From: Streptomyces sp. SCSIO 30461
GTDB lineage: Bacteria > Actinomycetota > Actinomycetes > Streptomycetales > Streptomycetaceae
DNA: 64,000 nucleotides
Assembly: GCF_037023745.1 (NCBI RefSeq)
Contig: NZ_CP146101.1
Span: 1,426,001 to 1,490,000, forward strand
Direction of reading: 5' to 3'
Below, in pieces: positions 52,637-62,416 of this stretch. The notes beneath the pieces are model-generated. The model worked only from the letters and a program-made list of their open reading frames with translations, was not told the DNA's origin and did no database searches. The first letter of the stretch is position 1; each line of letters opens with the position of its first letter. Made by a program: the position numbers and the translations under genes.

Positions 52637-54274
52637 ATGCGTGGTGCCAAGAGCGCCAAGTGGGTAGCGGGCGCGATCGTCGTCGCCCTGGCTGCGACCG
52701 CCTGTGGTGGTGGCAAGGACAGCGGTTCCGACGCCAAGGGCGAGGCGGACCCGAACGGGATCTTCTCGGTCGAGCTCGGTGAGCCGGAGAAGCTTCTGCA
52801 CACCGGCGACACGATGGAGTCCAACGGCTCCCTCGTCATGTCCGGCCTGTTCTCGACCCTGGTCGACTACAAGGCTGACGGCTCGCTGGAGATGATCAAC
52901 GCGGAGTCGCTCACCACTACCGACTCGAAGACCTGGACGGTGAAGCTCAAGCCGGGCTGGACCTTCCACGACGGCACCCCGGTGACCTCGAAGTCCTTCG
53001 TGGACGCGTGGAACTGGAACGCCAACGTCAACAACGCCATGGGCCTTGCCTCGTGGTTCTCCGACATCAAGGGCTTCGAGGCTCTGCACCCCGAGAAGGA
53101 AGGCGCCAAGCCGACCGGGGACAAGCTCGAGGGTCTGAAGATCGTCGACGAGAACACCTTCACCGTCGAGCTGAAGAGCCCGGTTCCGGCCTTCGGTCAC
53201 AAGCTCGCCTACATCCCCTTCGCGCCGCTCCCGGAGTCCTTCTACAAGGACCCCAAGGCCGCTGGTGAGAAGCCGGTCGGCAACGGTCCCTACAAGTTCG
53301 AGTCGTGGGACCACAAGAAGCAGATCAAGATCGTCCGCTACGACGCCTACAAGGGTCCGAACAAGGCGAAGAACGGCGGTGTGCTCTTCAAGAACTACAC
53401 CACCCTCGAGGCCGCCTACGAGGACCTGAAGTCCGACAACGTCGACGTTCTGCGTCAGGTCGGTCCGAAGGACCTCCCGGTCTACCACCAGGACCTCGGT
53501 GACCGCGCCGTGGACGCGGACCACTCCGCCATCCAGTCCATCGCGGTCGCGTTCTACGCGGACCAGTGGTCGAAGCCGAAGCCGGTCGACGTCAAGGTCA
53601 TCCAGGGCCTGTCCATGGCCATCGACCGTGCCACCATCACCAAGACGGTGCTGCAGGGTACGCGTGAGCCGGCGACCGGCTGGGTCGCCAAGGGTGTCCT
53701 GGGCTTCCAGGAGAACGCCGCGGGCGACGTCACCAAGTACGACCCGGCCAAGGCCAAGGAGCTCATCAAGGCCGGCGGTGGCGTTCCGAAGAACGCGATC
53801 ACCATCCAGTTCAACGCGGACGGCGGCCACAAGGAGTGGGTCGACGCGGTCTGCAACAGCATCACCCAGGCCACCGGCGTCAAGTGCACCGGCGACAGCA
53901 AGCCGGACTTCCAGGCCGACCTGGCCGCTCGCAAGAGCGAGCAGGTCAAGTCCATGTACCGCTCGGCCTGGTCTCTGGACTACCCGATCAACGGCAACTT
54001 CCTGAGCGACCTGTACCGCACGGGTGCGGCGGGCAACCAGGGTGGCTTCTCGAACAAGGACCTGGACGCCAAGCTCGCGGCAGCCGAGAGCGCCGCGACG
54101 CTCGACGAGTCCGTGAAGCTGTTCCAGGAGGCCGAGAAGTCCCTGGTCAACTACATGCCGTCGATCCCGCTCTGGTACTACAAGGTCAACGCGGGCTACT
54201 CGGAGAAGGTCTCGGGCGTCAAGTACGACCAGGCCGGTGACCCGATCCTGACGGGTATCGAGGTCAAGAAGTAA
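52637..54274 (+). CDS. Oligopeptide-binding lipoprotein, operon 1
   Basis: A 545-residue family 5 binding protein. The lipobox is LAATAC with Cys23 as the lipidated residue. Typical parts are NGIFSVELGEPEKLLHTGDT, WTVKLKPGWTFHDGTPVTSK and FVDAWNWNAN. It delivers peptides to the permeases that follow. Lys and Asp codons are strongly biased to AAG and GAC, as in highly expressed genes. A hairpin between this gene and the permeases would keep the binding protein in excess. Confidence 0.93.
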   Translation: MRGAKSAKWVAGAIVVALAATACGGGKDSGSDAKGEADPNGIFSVELGEPEKLLHTGDTMESNGSLVMSGLFSTLVDYKADGSLEMINAESLTTTDSKTWTVKLKPGWTFHDGTPVTSKSFVDAWNWNANVNNAMGLASWFSDIKGFEALHPEKEGAKPTGDKLEGLKIVDENTFTVELKSPVPAFGHKLAYIPFAPLPESFYKDPKAAGEKPVGNGPYKFESWDHKKQIKIVRYDAYKGPNKAKNGGVLFKNYTTLEAAYEDLKSDNVDVLRQVGPKDLPVYHQDLGDRAVDADHSAIQSIAVAFYADQWSKPKPVDVKVIQGLSMAIDRATITKTVLQGTREPATGWVAKGVLGFQENAAGDVTKYDPAKAKELIKAGGGVPKNAITIQFNADGGHKEWVDAVCNSITQATGVKCTGDSKPDFQADLAARKSEQVKSMYRSAWSLDYPINGNFLSDLYRTGAAGNQGGFSNKDLDAKLAAAESAATLDESVKLFQEAEKSLVNYMPSIPLWYYKVNAGYSEKVSGVKYDQAGDPILTGIEVKK

Positions 54275-54301
54275 CCATCCCAGCGTAGTCCGCATGCTGA
54301 T

Positions 54302-54328
54302 GCGGGGCTGACGGACCGTCAGCCCCGC
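54302..54328 (+). terminator. Hairpin between binding protein and permease genes
   Basis: GCGGGGCTGACG, a GAC loop, then CGTCAGCCCCGC. It lies 28 bases past the lipoprotein stop and about 115 bases before the permease start. A partial terminator or mRNA stabiliser at this place is usual in ABC importer operons. Confidence 0.75.
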
Positions 54329-54444
54329 TCCGGCACCCTACGCAGCGGCCGGGGGGCCCTTCCATGACAGCCACGTCCCACAGGGACACGGTTGTCGAGG
54401 GAGGGCCCGTCCGGCTGCCGCTGTGATATCTCAACGGAGGCATG

Positions 54445-55377
54445 ATGGGGCGCTATGTCGCACGACGACTGCTCCAGATGATCCCGGTCTTCCTCGGGAC
54501 AACCTTTCTGATCTTCTTCATGGTCTACAGCCTGCCCGGCGACCCTGTGCTGGGCCTGTTCGGCGACAAGGGCGCCGACCCGGCGACGCTGGCCGCGAAG
54601 AGACGTGAACTGGGACTGGATCTGCCACTCTGGCAGCAGTACTGGAACTACATGACCAATATCATCCTGCACTTCGACTTCGGCAATCAGATCCGCAATG
54701 GACGGCCGGTCACCGAAGTGCTGGGCGATGCGTTCCCCATCACCTTGCAGCTCGCGGCCCTGGCCTTTGTCTTCGAGCTCGTCTTCGGTATCGCCCTCGG
54801 CATCATCGGCGGCCTGCGGGCCGGCCGGCTCGCCGACAACGCGATCCTGATCTTCACCCTGATGATCATCGCGATCCCGGTCTTCGTGCTCGGCTTCATC
54901 ATCAAGGTGGTCTTCGCCTTCCAGTTGGGCTGGATGCAGCCCAATGTCAGCAACGACCAGTTGCTCTCCGAGATGATCGCCCCGGCCATTGTGCTGGGTG
55001 GCCTGTCGCTCGCCTATGTGGCCAGGCTCACGCGTACCTCCATGGCGGAGAACCTGCGCGCCGACTACATGCGTACGGCCGTCGCCAAGGGCCTGCCCAA
55101 GCGCCGCGTCATCGGTGTCCACCTGATGCGCAACTCGATGATCCCCGTCGTCACCTTCCTCGGAACCGACATCGGCGCCCTCATGGGCGGCGCGGTCGTC
55201 ACCGAGGGCATCTTCAACGTCAAGGGTGTCGGCGGTCTCATCTACGAGTCCATCACCCGCCGCGAGGGCACCACCCTGGTCGGCCTCGTCACCATCCTGG
55301 TGCTCGTCTACCTCGTCACCAGCCTGCTCATCGACCTGCTGTACGCGGTCCTGGACCCGAGGATCCGTTATGCCTGA
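54445..55377 (+). CDS. Oligopeptide ABC permease, OppB type, operon 1
   Basis: A 310-residue permease with six membrane helices, beginning MGRYVARRLLQMIPVFLGTT. The EAA loop (ENLRADYMRTAVAKGLPKRR) contacts the ATPases. Two ATGs are adjacent (54442 and 54445); I prefer the second because GGAGG is too close to the first. The stop overlaps the next gene's ATG by eight bases. Confidence 0.92.
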   Translation: MGRYVARRLLQMIPVFLGTTFLIFFMVYSLPGDPVLGLFGDKGADPATLAAKRRELGLDLPLWQQYWNYMTNIILHFDFGNQIRNGRPVTEVLGDAFPITLQLAALAFVFELVFGIALGIIGGLRAGRLADNAILIFTLMIIAIPVFVLGFIIKVVFAFQLGWMQPNVSNDQLLSEMIAPAIVLGGLSLAYVARLTRTSMAENLRADYMRTAVAKGLPKRRVIGVHLMRNSMIPVVTFLGTDIGALMGGAVVTEGIFNVKGVGGLIYESITRREGTTLVGLVTILVLVYLVTSLLIDLLYAVLDPRIRYA

Positions 55378-56320
55378 CGCGACCAAGACCGCCGCCGCGT
55401 CCACGGAGTCCGTGGACGTGGCAACCGCGGCGGAGACCGTGCCCGCGAAGCAGGAGAAGGCGCGCAGCCTCTGGGGAGACGCCTGGCGGGACCTGCGGCG
55501 CAACCCGTACTTCGTGGTGTCGTCCGTCCTGATCTTCTTCCTGCTGCTGATCGCGGCCTTCCCGACCTGGTTCACCAGCGCCTCGCCCACGGCCGGCGAC
55601 CTGGTGCACCACTACCTCGGCAAGCCCGAGCTGAGCAAGGTCGGCTCGGAGGGCTGGCTGGGCTGGGACGGCCAGGGCCGTTCCGTGTACGCCCGGCTGA
55701 TCCACGGCACCCGTGCCTCGATCATCGTCGGTGTCGCCGTCACCATGATCGTCACGGTCGTCGGTGGCACCCTCGGCATGATGGCCGGCTACTTCGGCGG
55801 CCTCATCGACGCGATGCTGTCCCGGCTCACCGACATCTTCTTCGGTATCCCGTTCCTGCTCGGTGCCATGGTCGTGCTCCAGTCCTTCACGGACCGCACC
55901 ATCTGGGTGGTCGTCTTCGCCCTGGCGTTCCTCGGCTGGACCCAGATCACCCGTGTCATGCGCGGTGCGGTGATCACCGTCAAGGAGGCCGACTACGTCC
56001 ACGCGGCCAAGGCCCTCGGCGCCGGCACGACGCGGATCCTGTTCCGGCACATCCTGCCCAACGCCATGGCCCCGGTGATCGTCGTCGCGACCATCGCGCT
56101 CGGTGCCTACATCTCGGCCGAGGCGACTCTGTCCTACCTGGGTCTGGGCCTTGCCTCGCCGATCGTCTCGTGGGGTGTCGACATCTCCGCAGGTGTCTCC
56201 CAGATCCGTACGGCGCAGCACATCCTGCTGTTCCCCTCGATCATGCTGAGCATCACCGTTCTGGCGTTCATCATGCTCGGCGAAGCCGTCCGCAACGCCC
56301 TTGACCCGAAGCTGCGCTGA
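55370..56320 (+). CDS. Oligopeptide ABC permease, OppC type, operon 1
   Basis: A 316-residue permease with an Ala-rich cytoplasmic head (1-30) and six helices. The EAA loop is VKEADYVHAAKALGAGTTRI. The end (TLSYLGLGLASPIVSWGVDI, GEAVRNALDPKLR) is characteristic of the OppC/DppC branch. It overlaps OppB upstream by eight bases and precedes OppD by 11. Confidence 0.92.
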   Translation: MPDATKTAAASTESVDVATAAETVPAKQEKARSLWGDAWRDLRRNPYFVVSSVLIFFLLLIAAFPTWFTSASPTAGDLVHHYLGKPELSKVGSEGWLGWDGQGRSVYARLIHGTRASIIVGVAVTMIVTVVGGTLGMMAGYFGGLIDAMLSRLTDIFFGIPFLLGAMVVLQSFTDRTIWVVVFALAFLGWTQITRVMRGAVITVKEADYVHAAKALGAGTTRILFRHILPNAMAPVIVVATIALGAYISAEATLSYLGLGLASPIVSWGVDISAGVSQIRTAQHILLFPSIMLSITVLAFIMLGEAVRNALDPKLR

Positions 56321-56331
56321 GGAGGGCGTAC

Positions 56332-57390
56332 GTGACCACCATCGACAAGAACGCGCCCGTCCCCGCCCAGCGGGGCGGCGAGGACCATGAAGACGCTCTG
56401 CTCGAAGTCCGTGACCTGCACGTGGAGTTCCATACCCGGGACGGTGTGGCCAAGGCAGTCAACGGCGTCAACTACTCGGTGAAGGCCGGGGAGACGCTCG
56501 CCGTGCTGGGTGAGTCCGGCTCAGGCAAGTCCGTCACCGCGCAGGCCGTCATGGGCATCCTCGACATGCCCCCCGGGAAGATCCCGCAGGGCGAGATCCT
56601 CTTCCGCGGCCAGGACATGCTCAAGATGTCCTTCGAGGAGCGCCGGCAGATTCGTGGCCAGAAGATCGCCATGATCTTCCAGGACGCGCTGTCATCGCTC
56701 AACCCCGTGCTGACCGTCGGCTACCAGCTCGGCGAGATGTTCCGGGTGCACCAGGGCCTCTCCAAGAAGGAGGCCAAGGCCAAGGCCGTCGAGCTGATGG
56801 ACAAGGTCAAGATCCCGGCAGCCGCCGCGCGTGTCGGCGACTACCCGCACCAGTTCTCGGGCGGTATGCGTCAGCGGATCATGATCGCCATGGCGCTGGC
56901 GCTCGAGCCGGACCTGATCATCGCGGACGAGCCGACCACCGCGCTCGACGTGACCGTGCAGGCCCAGGTGATGGACCTGCTCGCGGAGCTCCAGCGCGAG
57001 TACAACATGGGTCTGATCCTGATCACCCACGACCTCGGTGTCGTCGCCGATGTCGCGGACAAGATCGCGGTGATGTACGCGGGCCGGATCGTGGAGACCG
57101 CGCCCGTGCACGAGCTCTACAAGGCGCCCGCCCACCCGTACACCCGTGGCCTCCTCGACTCCATCCCGCGCCTGGACCAGAAGGGCCGGGAGCTGTACGC
57201 GATCAAGGGTCTGCCACCCAACCTGCTCCGCGTCCCGACCGGCTGCGCCTTCAACCCGCGCTGCCCGAAGGCCGAGGACATCTGCCGCACGGAGATTCCC
57301 GCTCTGCACCCGGTGAGCGAGCAGGACGGAACCGAGCTGCTCGGCCGCGGAAGCGCGTGCCACTTCTGGAAGGAGACGATCCATGGCTGA
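56332..57390 (+). CDS. Oligopeptide ABC ATPase, OppD type, operon 1
   Basis: A 352-residue ATPase starting at a GTG with GGAGGG upstream. Walker A is GESGSGKSV, the signature FSGGMRQRI, Walker [14 protein letters not shown], and the switch His is in LITHDLGV. The C-terminal Cys cluster ([16 protein letters not shown], with a Cys further on in SACHFW) is of the Fe-S type seen in peptide transporter ATPases. The tract 56772-57273 is almost identical to the second operon's gene. Confidence 0.94.
   Translation: MTTIDKNAPVPAQRGGEDHEDALLEVRDLHVEFHTRDGVAKAVNGVNYSVKAGETLAVLGESGSGKSVTAQAVMGILDMPPGKIPQGEILFRGQDMLKMSFEERRQIRGQKIAMIFQDALSSLNPVLTVGYQLGEMFRVHQGLSKKEAKAKAVELMDKVKIPAAAARVGDYPHQFSGGMRQRIMIAMALALEPDLIIADEPTTALDVTVQAQVMDLLAELQREYNMGLILITHDLGVVADVADKIAVMYAGRIVETAPVHELYKAPAHPYTRGLLDSIPRLDQKGRELYAIKGLPPNLLRVPTGCAFNPRCPKAEDICRTEIPALHPVSEQDGTELLGRGSACHFWKETIHG
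56772..57273 (+). repeat. 502-bp conversion tract, copy 1 (oppD-like genes)
   Basis: These bases match 62794-63295 at every position except 56810 (a versus g), as read by eye. The DNA on both sides is much more diverged. Offset between copies is 6022. Confidence 0.9.
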
Positions 57391-58531
57391 GACCAGCAAG
57401 AAGGATGAGGCCGTGGACGCGACCCCGAACGTCGCCGAGGCCGAGAAGGTCGGCACGGGCAGCGAGGCCGAGGCCGTGGCAGCCATCGAGGCCCCGGCCG
57501 GCCGGGGTGAGCCGATCCTCCAGGTGCGCAACCTGGTCAAGCACTTCCCGCTGACCCAGGGCATCCTCTTCAAGAAGCAGATCGGCGCGGTCAAGGCCGT
57601 GGACGGGGTCTCCTTCGACCTCTACCAGGGCGAGACCCTCGGCATCGTGGGCGAGTCCGGCTGCGGCAAGTCCACGGTCGCCAAGCTGCTGATGTCTCTG
57701 GAGAGGGCGACGGCCGGCGAGGTCTTCTACAAGGGCCAGGACATCACCCGGCTGTCGGGCCGTGCGCTGAAGGCGGTCCGCCGGAACATCCAGATGGTGT
57801 TCCAGGACCCGTACACCTCGCTCAACCCGCGTATGACGGTCGGCGACATCATCGGCGAGCCCTTCGACATCCACCCCGAGGTGGCCCCGAGGGGCGACCG
57901 GCGCCGCAAGGTGCAGGAGCTGCTCGACGTCGTCGGTCTGAACCCGGAGTACATCAACCGGTACCCGCACCAGTTCTCGGGCGGTCAGCGCCAGCGCATC
58001 GGCATCGCCCGCGGCCTGGCGCTCAACCCCGAGATCATCATCTGCGACGAGCCCGTCTCGGCGCTCGATGTCTCGGTGCAGGCGCAGGTCATCAACCTGA
58101 TGGAGAAGCTCCAGGACGAGTTCAACCTGTCCTACGTCTTCATCGCGCACGACCTGTCGATCGTCCGGCACATCTCCGACCGGGTCGGCGTGATGTACCT
58201 GGGCAAGATGGCCGAGATCGGCACCGACGTGCAGATCTACGACCACCCGACGCACCCCTACACCCAGGCGCTGCTGTCCGCCGTCCCGGTGCCCGACCCT
58301 CAGGCCCGCGAGGGACGCGAGCGCATCATCCTCGCCGGGGACGTCCCGTCCCCGGCGAACCCGCCGTCCGGCTGCCGCTTCCGCACCCGCTGCTGGAAGG
58401 CGCAGGACAAGTGCGCCACCGACGTGCCGCTGCTGGCGATCCCCGAGCGCTTCCAAGGCTCGGACTCGCACGCCGCGCACGAGTCGGCGTGCCACTTCGC
58501 CGAGGAGAAGGACGTGGTGCACGCCTCCTGA
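57383..58531 (+). CDS. Oligopeptide ABC ATPase, OppF type, operon 1
   Basis: A 382-residue ATPase. The first 45 residues are an Ala/Glu-rich extension not needed for the fold. Walker A is GESGCGKST, the signature [17 protein letters not shown], and Walker [14 protein letters not shown]. The Cys cluster (GCRFRTRCWKAQDKC, ESACHFAEE) closes the protein. It overlaps OppD by eight bases and ends the operon before the hairpin at 58551. Confidence 0.94.
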   Translation: MAETSKKDEAVDATPNVAEAEKVGTGSEAEAVAAIEAPAGRGEPILQVRNLVKHFPLTQGILFKKQIGAVKAVDGVSFDLYQGETLGIVGESGCGKSTVAKLLMSLERATAGEVFYKGQDITRLSGRALKAVRRNIQMVFQDPYTSLNPRMTVGDIIGEPFDIHPEVAPRGDRRRKVQELLDVVGLNPEYINRYPHQFSGGQRQRIGIARGLALNPEIIICDEPVSALDVSVQAQVINLMEKLQDEFNLSYVFIAHDLSIVRHISDRVGVMYLGKMAEIGTDVQIYDHPTHPYTQALLSAVPVPDPQAREGRERIILAGDVPSPANPPSGCRFRTRCWKAQDKCATDVPLLAIPERFQGSDSHAAHESACHFAEEKDVVHAS

Positions 58532-58550
58532 CGGTTGGTCGTGATACCTG

Positions 58551-58586
58551 AGGGCGCCCTGGCCGCAACGGCCGGGGCGCCCTTTT
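58551..58586 (+). terminator. Rho-independent terminator of oligopeptide operon 1
   Basis: AGGGCGCCCTGGCC, loop GCAAC, GGCCGGGGCGCCCT, followed by TTTTT. It is one of few hairpins here with a real U-run. Confidence 0.92.
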
Positions 58587-58778
58587 TCCTTCGCCGCCCC
58601 TCTTCCTTCGCCTTCCACTTCACCGGTCCGATGCGCGTTCCGGCGGAGTCACCGGACGGCACCGGAAGAAGCTGTCCCGGCGGCCGTACCGCTGTCCGAC
58701 ACCACCGATGTGTGTAATGTCAGGTTTTGAGGTGATATTGGGGTCTACTTGTCTTCCTGGACCCCGAGGAGGCATCCC
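58587..58778 (+). promoter_or_regulatory. Promoter region of oligopeptide operon 2
   Basis: About 190 bases separate the terminator of operon 1 from the ATG of the second lipoprotein. The AT-richer part 58705-58755 (gtgtgtaatgtcaggttttgaggtgatattggggtc) is a probable promoter. The ribosome site GAGGAGG lies at 58766. Confidence 0.45.
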
Positions 58779-60416
58779 ATGCGCCCAGTCGTGCAGGCCA
58801 CATCCGCCACGCGGGCCGCTGTCGCGCTCGCCCTCGCGCTCGCCGCGGTGGGCTGCGGCGGTGGGGGTGGCAGCGGCGGCGGCGCCGACGGGATCGTGAG
58901 TTCGTCGTGGGGTGATCCGCAGAATCCGCTGGAGCCGGCGAACACCAACGAGGTCCAGGGCGGCAAGGTCCTGGACCTGATCTTCCGAGGCCTCAAGCGC
59001 TACGACCCGAAGACCGGCGAGGCACAGGACATGCTCGCCGAGAAGATCGCCACCACGGACTCCACCACCTTCGCCATCACCGTCAAGGACGGCTGGACCT
59101 TCTCCAACGGAGAGCCCGTCACCGCGGAGTCCTTCGTGGACGCCTGGAACTATGGTGCCCATCTGCGGAACAACCAGCGCAACGCCTATTTCTTCGGCTA
59201 CATCCAGGGGTACGACCAGGTCCACCCCGAATCCGGTGAACCCACCGCCCGGACCCTTTCGGGGCTCAAGGTCACCGGCCCGCGGACCTTCACCGTGACG
59301 CTCAGCCAGAAGTTCTCCACCTGGCCCGAGACCCTCGGCTACGCCGCCTTCGCGCCGCTGCCGAAGAGCTTCTTCACCGACCATGACGCCTGGCTCGCCA
59401 AGCCCGTCGGAAACGGTCCGTACGCCGTCGACTCCTACGCCAAGGGCTCGCGCATGTCCCTGCGCCGCTGGGACGCCTATCCCGGCGACGACAAGGCCAT
59501 GAACGGCGGTGTCGACCTCGTGGTCTACACCGACAGCAACACCGCCTACACCGACCTGACGGCCGGGAACCTCGACCTCGCCGACGACATCCCCGCCTCC
59601 CAGCTCAAGCATGTGCAGTCCGACCTCAGCGACCGCTACATCAACACCCCCGCGGGCATCATCCAGACCCTGGCCTTCCCCTACTACGACCCGGCCTGGA
59701 ACAAGCCCGGCCAGGAGAAGGTGCGCCAGGGCCTTTCCATGGCGATCAACCGCCGGCAGATCACCGACAAGATCTTCATGAAGACCCGCACCCCCGCCAG
59801 GGACTGGACCTCCCCCGTGCTCGGGCCCGACGGGGGCTATGACGACGCGCTCTGCGGCACGTACTGCACCTACGACCCGAGGCGGGCGAAGCAGCTGATC
59901 GCCGAGGGCGGCGGTATTCCGGGCGGCCGGCTGACGATCACGTACAACGCGGACAGCGGCTCGCACAAGGAGTGGGTCGACGCAGTCTGCCACTCCATCA
60001 ACAACGCTCTCGACAACCACCGGGCCTGCACCAGCAGCCCGGTCGGCACCTTCGCCGACTACCGCAACCAGATCAGCCAGGCCAAGCTGGTCGGCCCCTT
60101 CCGGGCAGGCTGGCAGATGGACTACCCGCTCATCCAGAACTTCCTCCAGCCGCTCTACTACACCAACGCCTCGTCCAACGACGGCAAGTGGACGAACGAG
60201 GAGTTCGACCGGCTGGTCGACCAGGCCAACGCCGAGACCGACCCCGCCAAGGCCATCGACACCTTCAAGCGGGCCGAGACCGTCGTACGCGACCAGATGG
60301 CATCGATTCCGCTCTGGTACCAGAACGGCAGCGCCGGCTACTCGGACCGGATCAGCAATGTCCAGCTGAACCAGTTCAGCGTCCCCGTCTACAACGAGAT
60401 CAAGGTGTCCGGCTGA
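58779..60416 (+). CDS. Oligopeptide-binding lipoprotein, operon 2
   Basis: A 545-residue family 5 binding protein. Lipobox LAAVGC follows a signal of about 26 residues. The fold markers are similar to those of the first operon (WTFSNGEPVTAESFVDAWNY, KVRQGLSMAINRRQITDKIF), but overall identity is only partial, so the peptide range may differ. The ATG at 58779 has GAGGAGG upstream; an ATG at 58749 lacks one. Confidence 0.93.
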   Translation: MRPVVQATSATRAAVALALALAAVGCGGGGGSGGGADGIVSSSWGDPQNPLEPANTNEVQGGKVLDLIFRGLKRYDPKTGEAQDMLAEKIATTDSTTFAITVKDGWTFSNGEPVTAESFVDAWNYGAHLRNNQRNAYFFGYIQGYDQVHPESGEPTARTLSGLKVTGPRTFTVTLSQKFSTWPETLGYAAFAPLPKSFFTDHDAWLAKPVGNGPYAVDSYAKGSRMSLRRWDAYPGDDKAMNGGVDLVVYTDSNTAYTDLTAGNLDLADDIPASQLKHVQSDLSDRYINTPAGIIQTLAFPYYDPAWNKPGQEKVRQGLSMAINRRQITDKIFMKTRTPARDWTSPVLGPDGGYDDALCGTYCTYDPRRAKQLIAEGGGIPGGRLTITYNADSGSHKEWVDAVCHSINNALDNHRACTSSPVGTFADYRNQISQAKLVGPFRAGWQMDYPLIQNFLQPLYYTNASSNDGKWTNEEFDRLVDQANAETDPAKAIDTFKRAETVVRDQMASIPLWYQNGSAGYSDRISNVQLNQFSVPVYNEIKVSG

Positions 60417-60481
60417 CGCCCGAGCACTGAGGTGCGGCCACGCGGCCCCGCCCCGACCCGCACCACCCCAGGGAGCCCGTG

Positions 60482-61405
60482 ATGGGACGCTACGTGATCC
60501 GCCGCCTGCTCCAGATGATCCCCGTCTTCTTCGGCGCCACGCTGCTGATCTTCCTGATGGTGAACGTGATGGGCGACCCCATCGCCGGACTGTGCGGAGA
60601 GCGGCAGTGCGACCCGGCGACCGCCGCCCAGCTGCGCAAGGAATTCGGCCTCGACCAGCCTCTATGGCAGCAGTACGCGACCTACATGGGCAACGTCTTC
60701 ACCGGTGACTTCGGCACCGCCTTCAACGGACAGCCCGTCACCGAGCTGATGGGCACCGCCTTCCCGGTCACCATCAGGCTCACCCTCGTCGCGATCTTCT
60801 TCGAGATCGTCATCGGCGTCGGTCTGGGCGTGCTCACCGGACTGCGGCGCGGACGGCCCGTCGACACCTCCGTACTGCTGCTGACCCTGGTGGTCATCTC
60901 CGTCCCCACCTTCGTGACCGGCCTGCTGCTGCAACTGCTGCTCGGAGTCGAGTGGGGCTGGATCAAGCCCTCGGTCTCCTCCGATGCCCTGCTCGGCGAG
61001 CTGATCGTCCCCGGCCTGGTGCTCGCATCCGTCTCCCTCGCGTATGTCACCCGGCTCACCCGTACCTCCATCGCCGAGAACCGGCGCGCCGACTACGTCC
61101 GCACCGCCATCGCCAAGGGCCTCCCGCGCCGTAGGGTGATCGGCCGTCATCTGCTGCGCAACTCGCTGATCCCGGTCGTCACCTTCATCGGCGCGGACAT
61201 CGGGGCCCTGATGGGCGGGGCCATCGTCACCGAGCGCATCTTCAACATCCACGGCGTCGGCTACCAGCTCTACCAGGGCATCCTGCGCCAGAACATCCAG
61301 ACCGTCGTCGGCTTCGTCACGGTGCTGGTGCTGGTGTTCCTGCTGGTGAACCTGCTGGTCGACCTGCTCTATGCCGTACTCGACCCGAGGATCCGCTATG
61401 CCTGA
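60482..61405 (+). CDS. Oligopeptide ABC permease, OppB type, operon 2
   Basis: A 307-residue permease, MGRYVIRRLLQMIPVFFGAT at the start, six helices, and EAA loop ENRRADYVRTAIAKGLPRRR. The ATG at 60482 has AGGGAG upstream; a GTG three bases earlier is possible. It overlaps the next gene by eight bases, the same arrangement as in operon 1. Confidence 0.92.
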   Translation: MGRYVIRRLLQMIPVFFGATLLIFLMVNVMGDPIAGLCGERQCDPATAAQLRKEFGLDQPLWQQYATYMGNVFTGDFGTAFNGQPVTELMGTAFPVTIRLTLVAIFFEIVIGVGLGVLTGLRRGRPVDTSVLLLTLVVISVPTFVTGLLLQLLLGVEWGWIKPSVSSDALLGELIVPGLVLASVSLAYVTRLTRTSIAENRRADYVRTAIAKGLPRRRVIGRHLLRNSLIPVVTFIGADIGALMGGAIVTERIFNIHGVGYQLYQGILRQNIQTVVGFVTVLVLVFLLVNLLVDLLYAVLDPRIRYA

Positions 61406-62402
61406 GTCCCAGCCGTACGACAACGGAGGAGCCATCGCCCCCACCGGCGCCAGCGGTGCCATGGACCTCGCCACAAGCGAGGGCGTGACCCTGGAGGCAC
61501 GCCCCCGGGGTGGCCCGCAGGGCGGACCGGACGCGCCACTCGGCGGGCACATCGGCCGTCCCCGGAGCCTGCGGTCCGACGCCTGGAGCGATCTCCGCCG
61601 CAATCCCGTCTTCGTCAGCTCCGCCCTGGTCATCCTGTTCCTGGTGGTCATCTCCCTCTGGCCCTCGCTGATCGCCTCCGGAAACCCACTGGACTGCGAC
61701 CTCGCCAAGGCCCAGCAGGGCTCCCAGCCGGGGCACCCCTTCGGCTTCGACGGCCAAGGCTGCGATGTCTACACCCGGGTCGTCTACGGTGCCCGCACAT
61801 CGGTGGCCGTCGGCGTCTGTGCCACGCTGGGCGTCGCCCTGCTGGGGTCCGTACTCGGCGGGCTCGCCGGATACTTCGGCGGTCTCGCCGACTCCCTGCT
61901 CTCCCGGCTCACCGACGTCTTCTTCGCCATCCCCGTCGTCCTGGGCGGACTGGTGCTGCTCTCAGTCGTCACCAGTAACACCATCTGGCCGGTGATCGGC
62001 TTCATGGTGCTGCTCGGCTGGCCGCAGATCACCAGGATCGCCCGCGGCTCGGTGATCAGCGTCAGGCAGAACGACTACGTCCAGGCCGCCCGCGCGCTCG
62101 GCGCGTCCCCCAGGCGGCTGCTGGTCCGCCATATCGCGCCCAACGCGGTGGCCCCGGTCATCGTCGTGGCCACCATCGCCCTCGGAACGTATGTCGCGCT
62201 GGAGGCGACGCTCTCCTACCTCGGCGTCGGCTTGCGCCCGCCCACCGTTTCCTGGGGCATCGAGATCTCCGCCGCGTCCCCGTACATCCGCAACGCCCCG
62301 CACATGCTGCTATGGCCGGCCGGAGCGCTCGCGATCACCGTGCTGGCGTTCATCATGCTCGGCGACGCGGTACGGGACGCGCTCGACCCCCGACTGCGCT
62401 GA
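61398..62402 (+). CDS. Oligopeptide ABC permease, OppC type, operon 2
   Basis: A 334-residue permease with a longer cytoplasmic head (about 55 residues, Gly/Pro-rich). The EAA loop is VRQNDYVQAARALGASPRRL and the end GDAVRDALDPRLR. The outer loop has two cysteines (PLDCDLAKAQQ, FDGQGCDVYTR) that the operon 1 paralogue lacks. Confidence 0.92.
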   Translation: MPESQPYDNGGAIAPTGASGAMDLATSEGVTLEARPRGGPQGGPDAPLGGHIGRPRSLRSDAWSDLRRNPVFVSSALVILFLVVISLWPSLIASGNPLDCDLAKAQQGSQPGHPFGFDGQGCDVYTRVVYGARTSVAVGVCATLGVALLGSVLGGLAGYFGGLADSLLSRLTDVFFAIPVVLGGLVLLSVVTSNTIWPVIGFMVLLGWPQITRIARGSVISVRQNDYVQAARALGASPRRLLVRHIAPNAVAPVIVVATIALGTYVALEATLSYLGVGLRPPTVSWGIEISAASPYIRNAPHMLLWPAGALAITVLAFIMLGDAVRDALDPRLR

Positions 62403-62416
62403 GGAGCTCCGCCGAC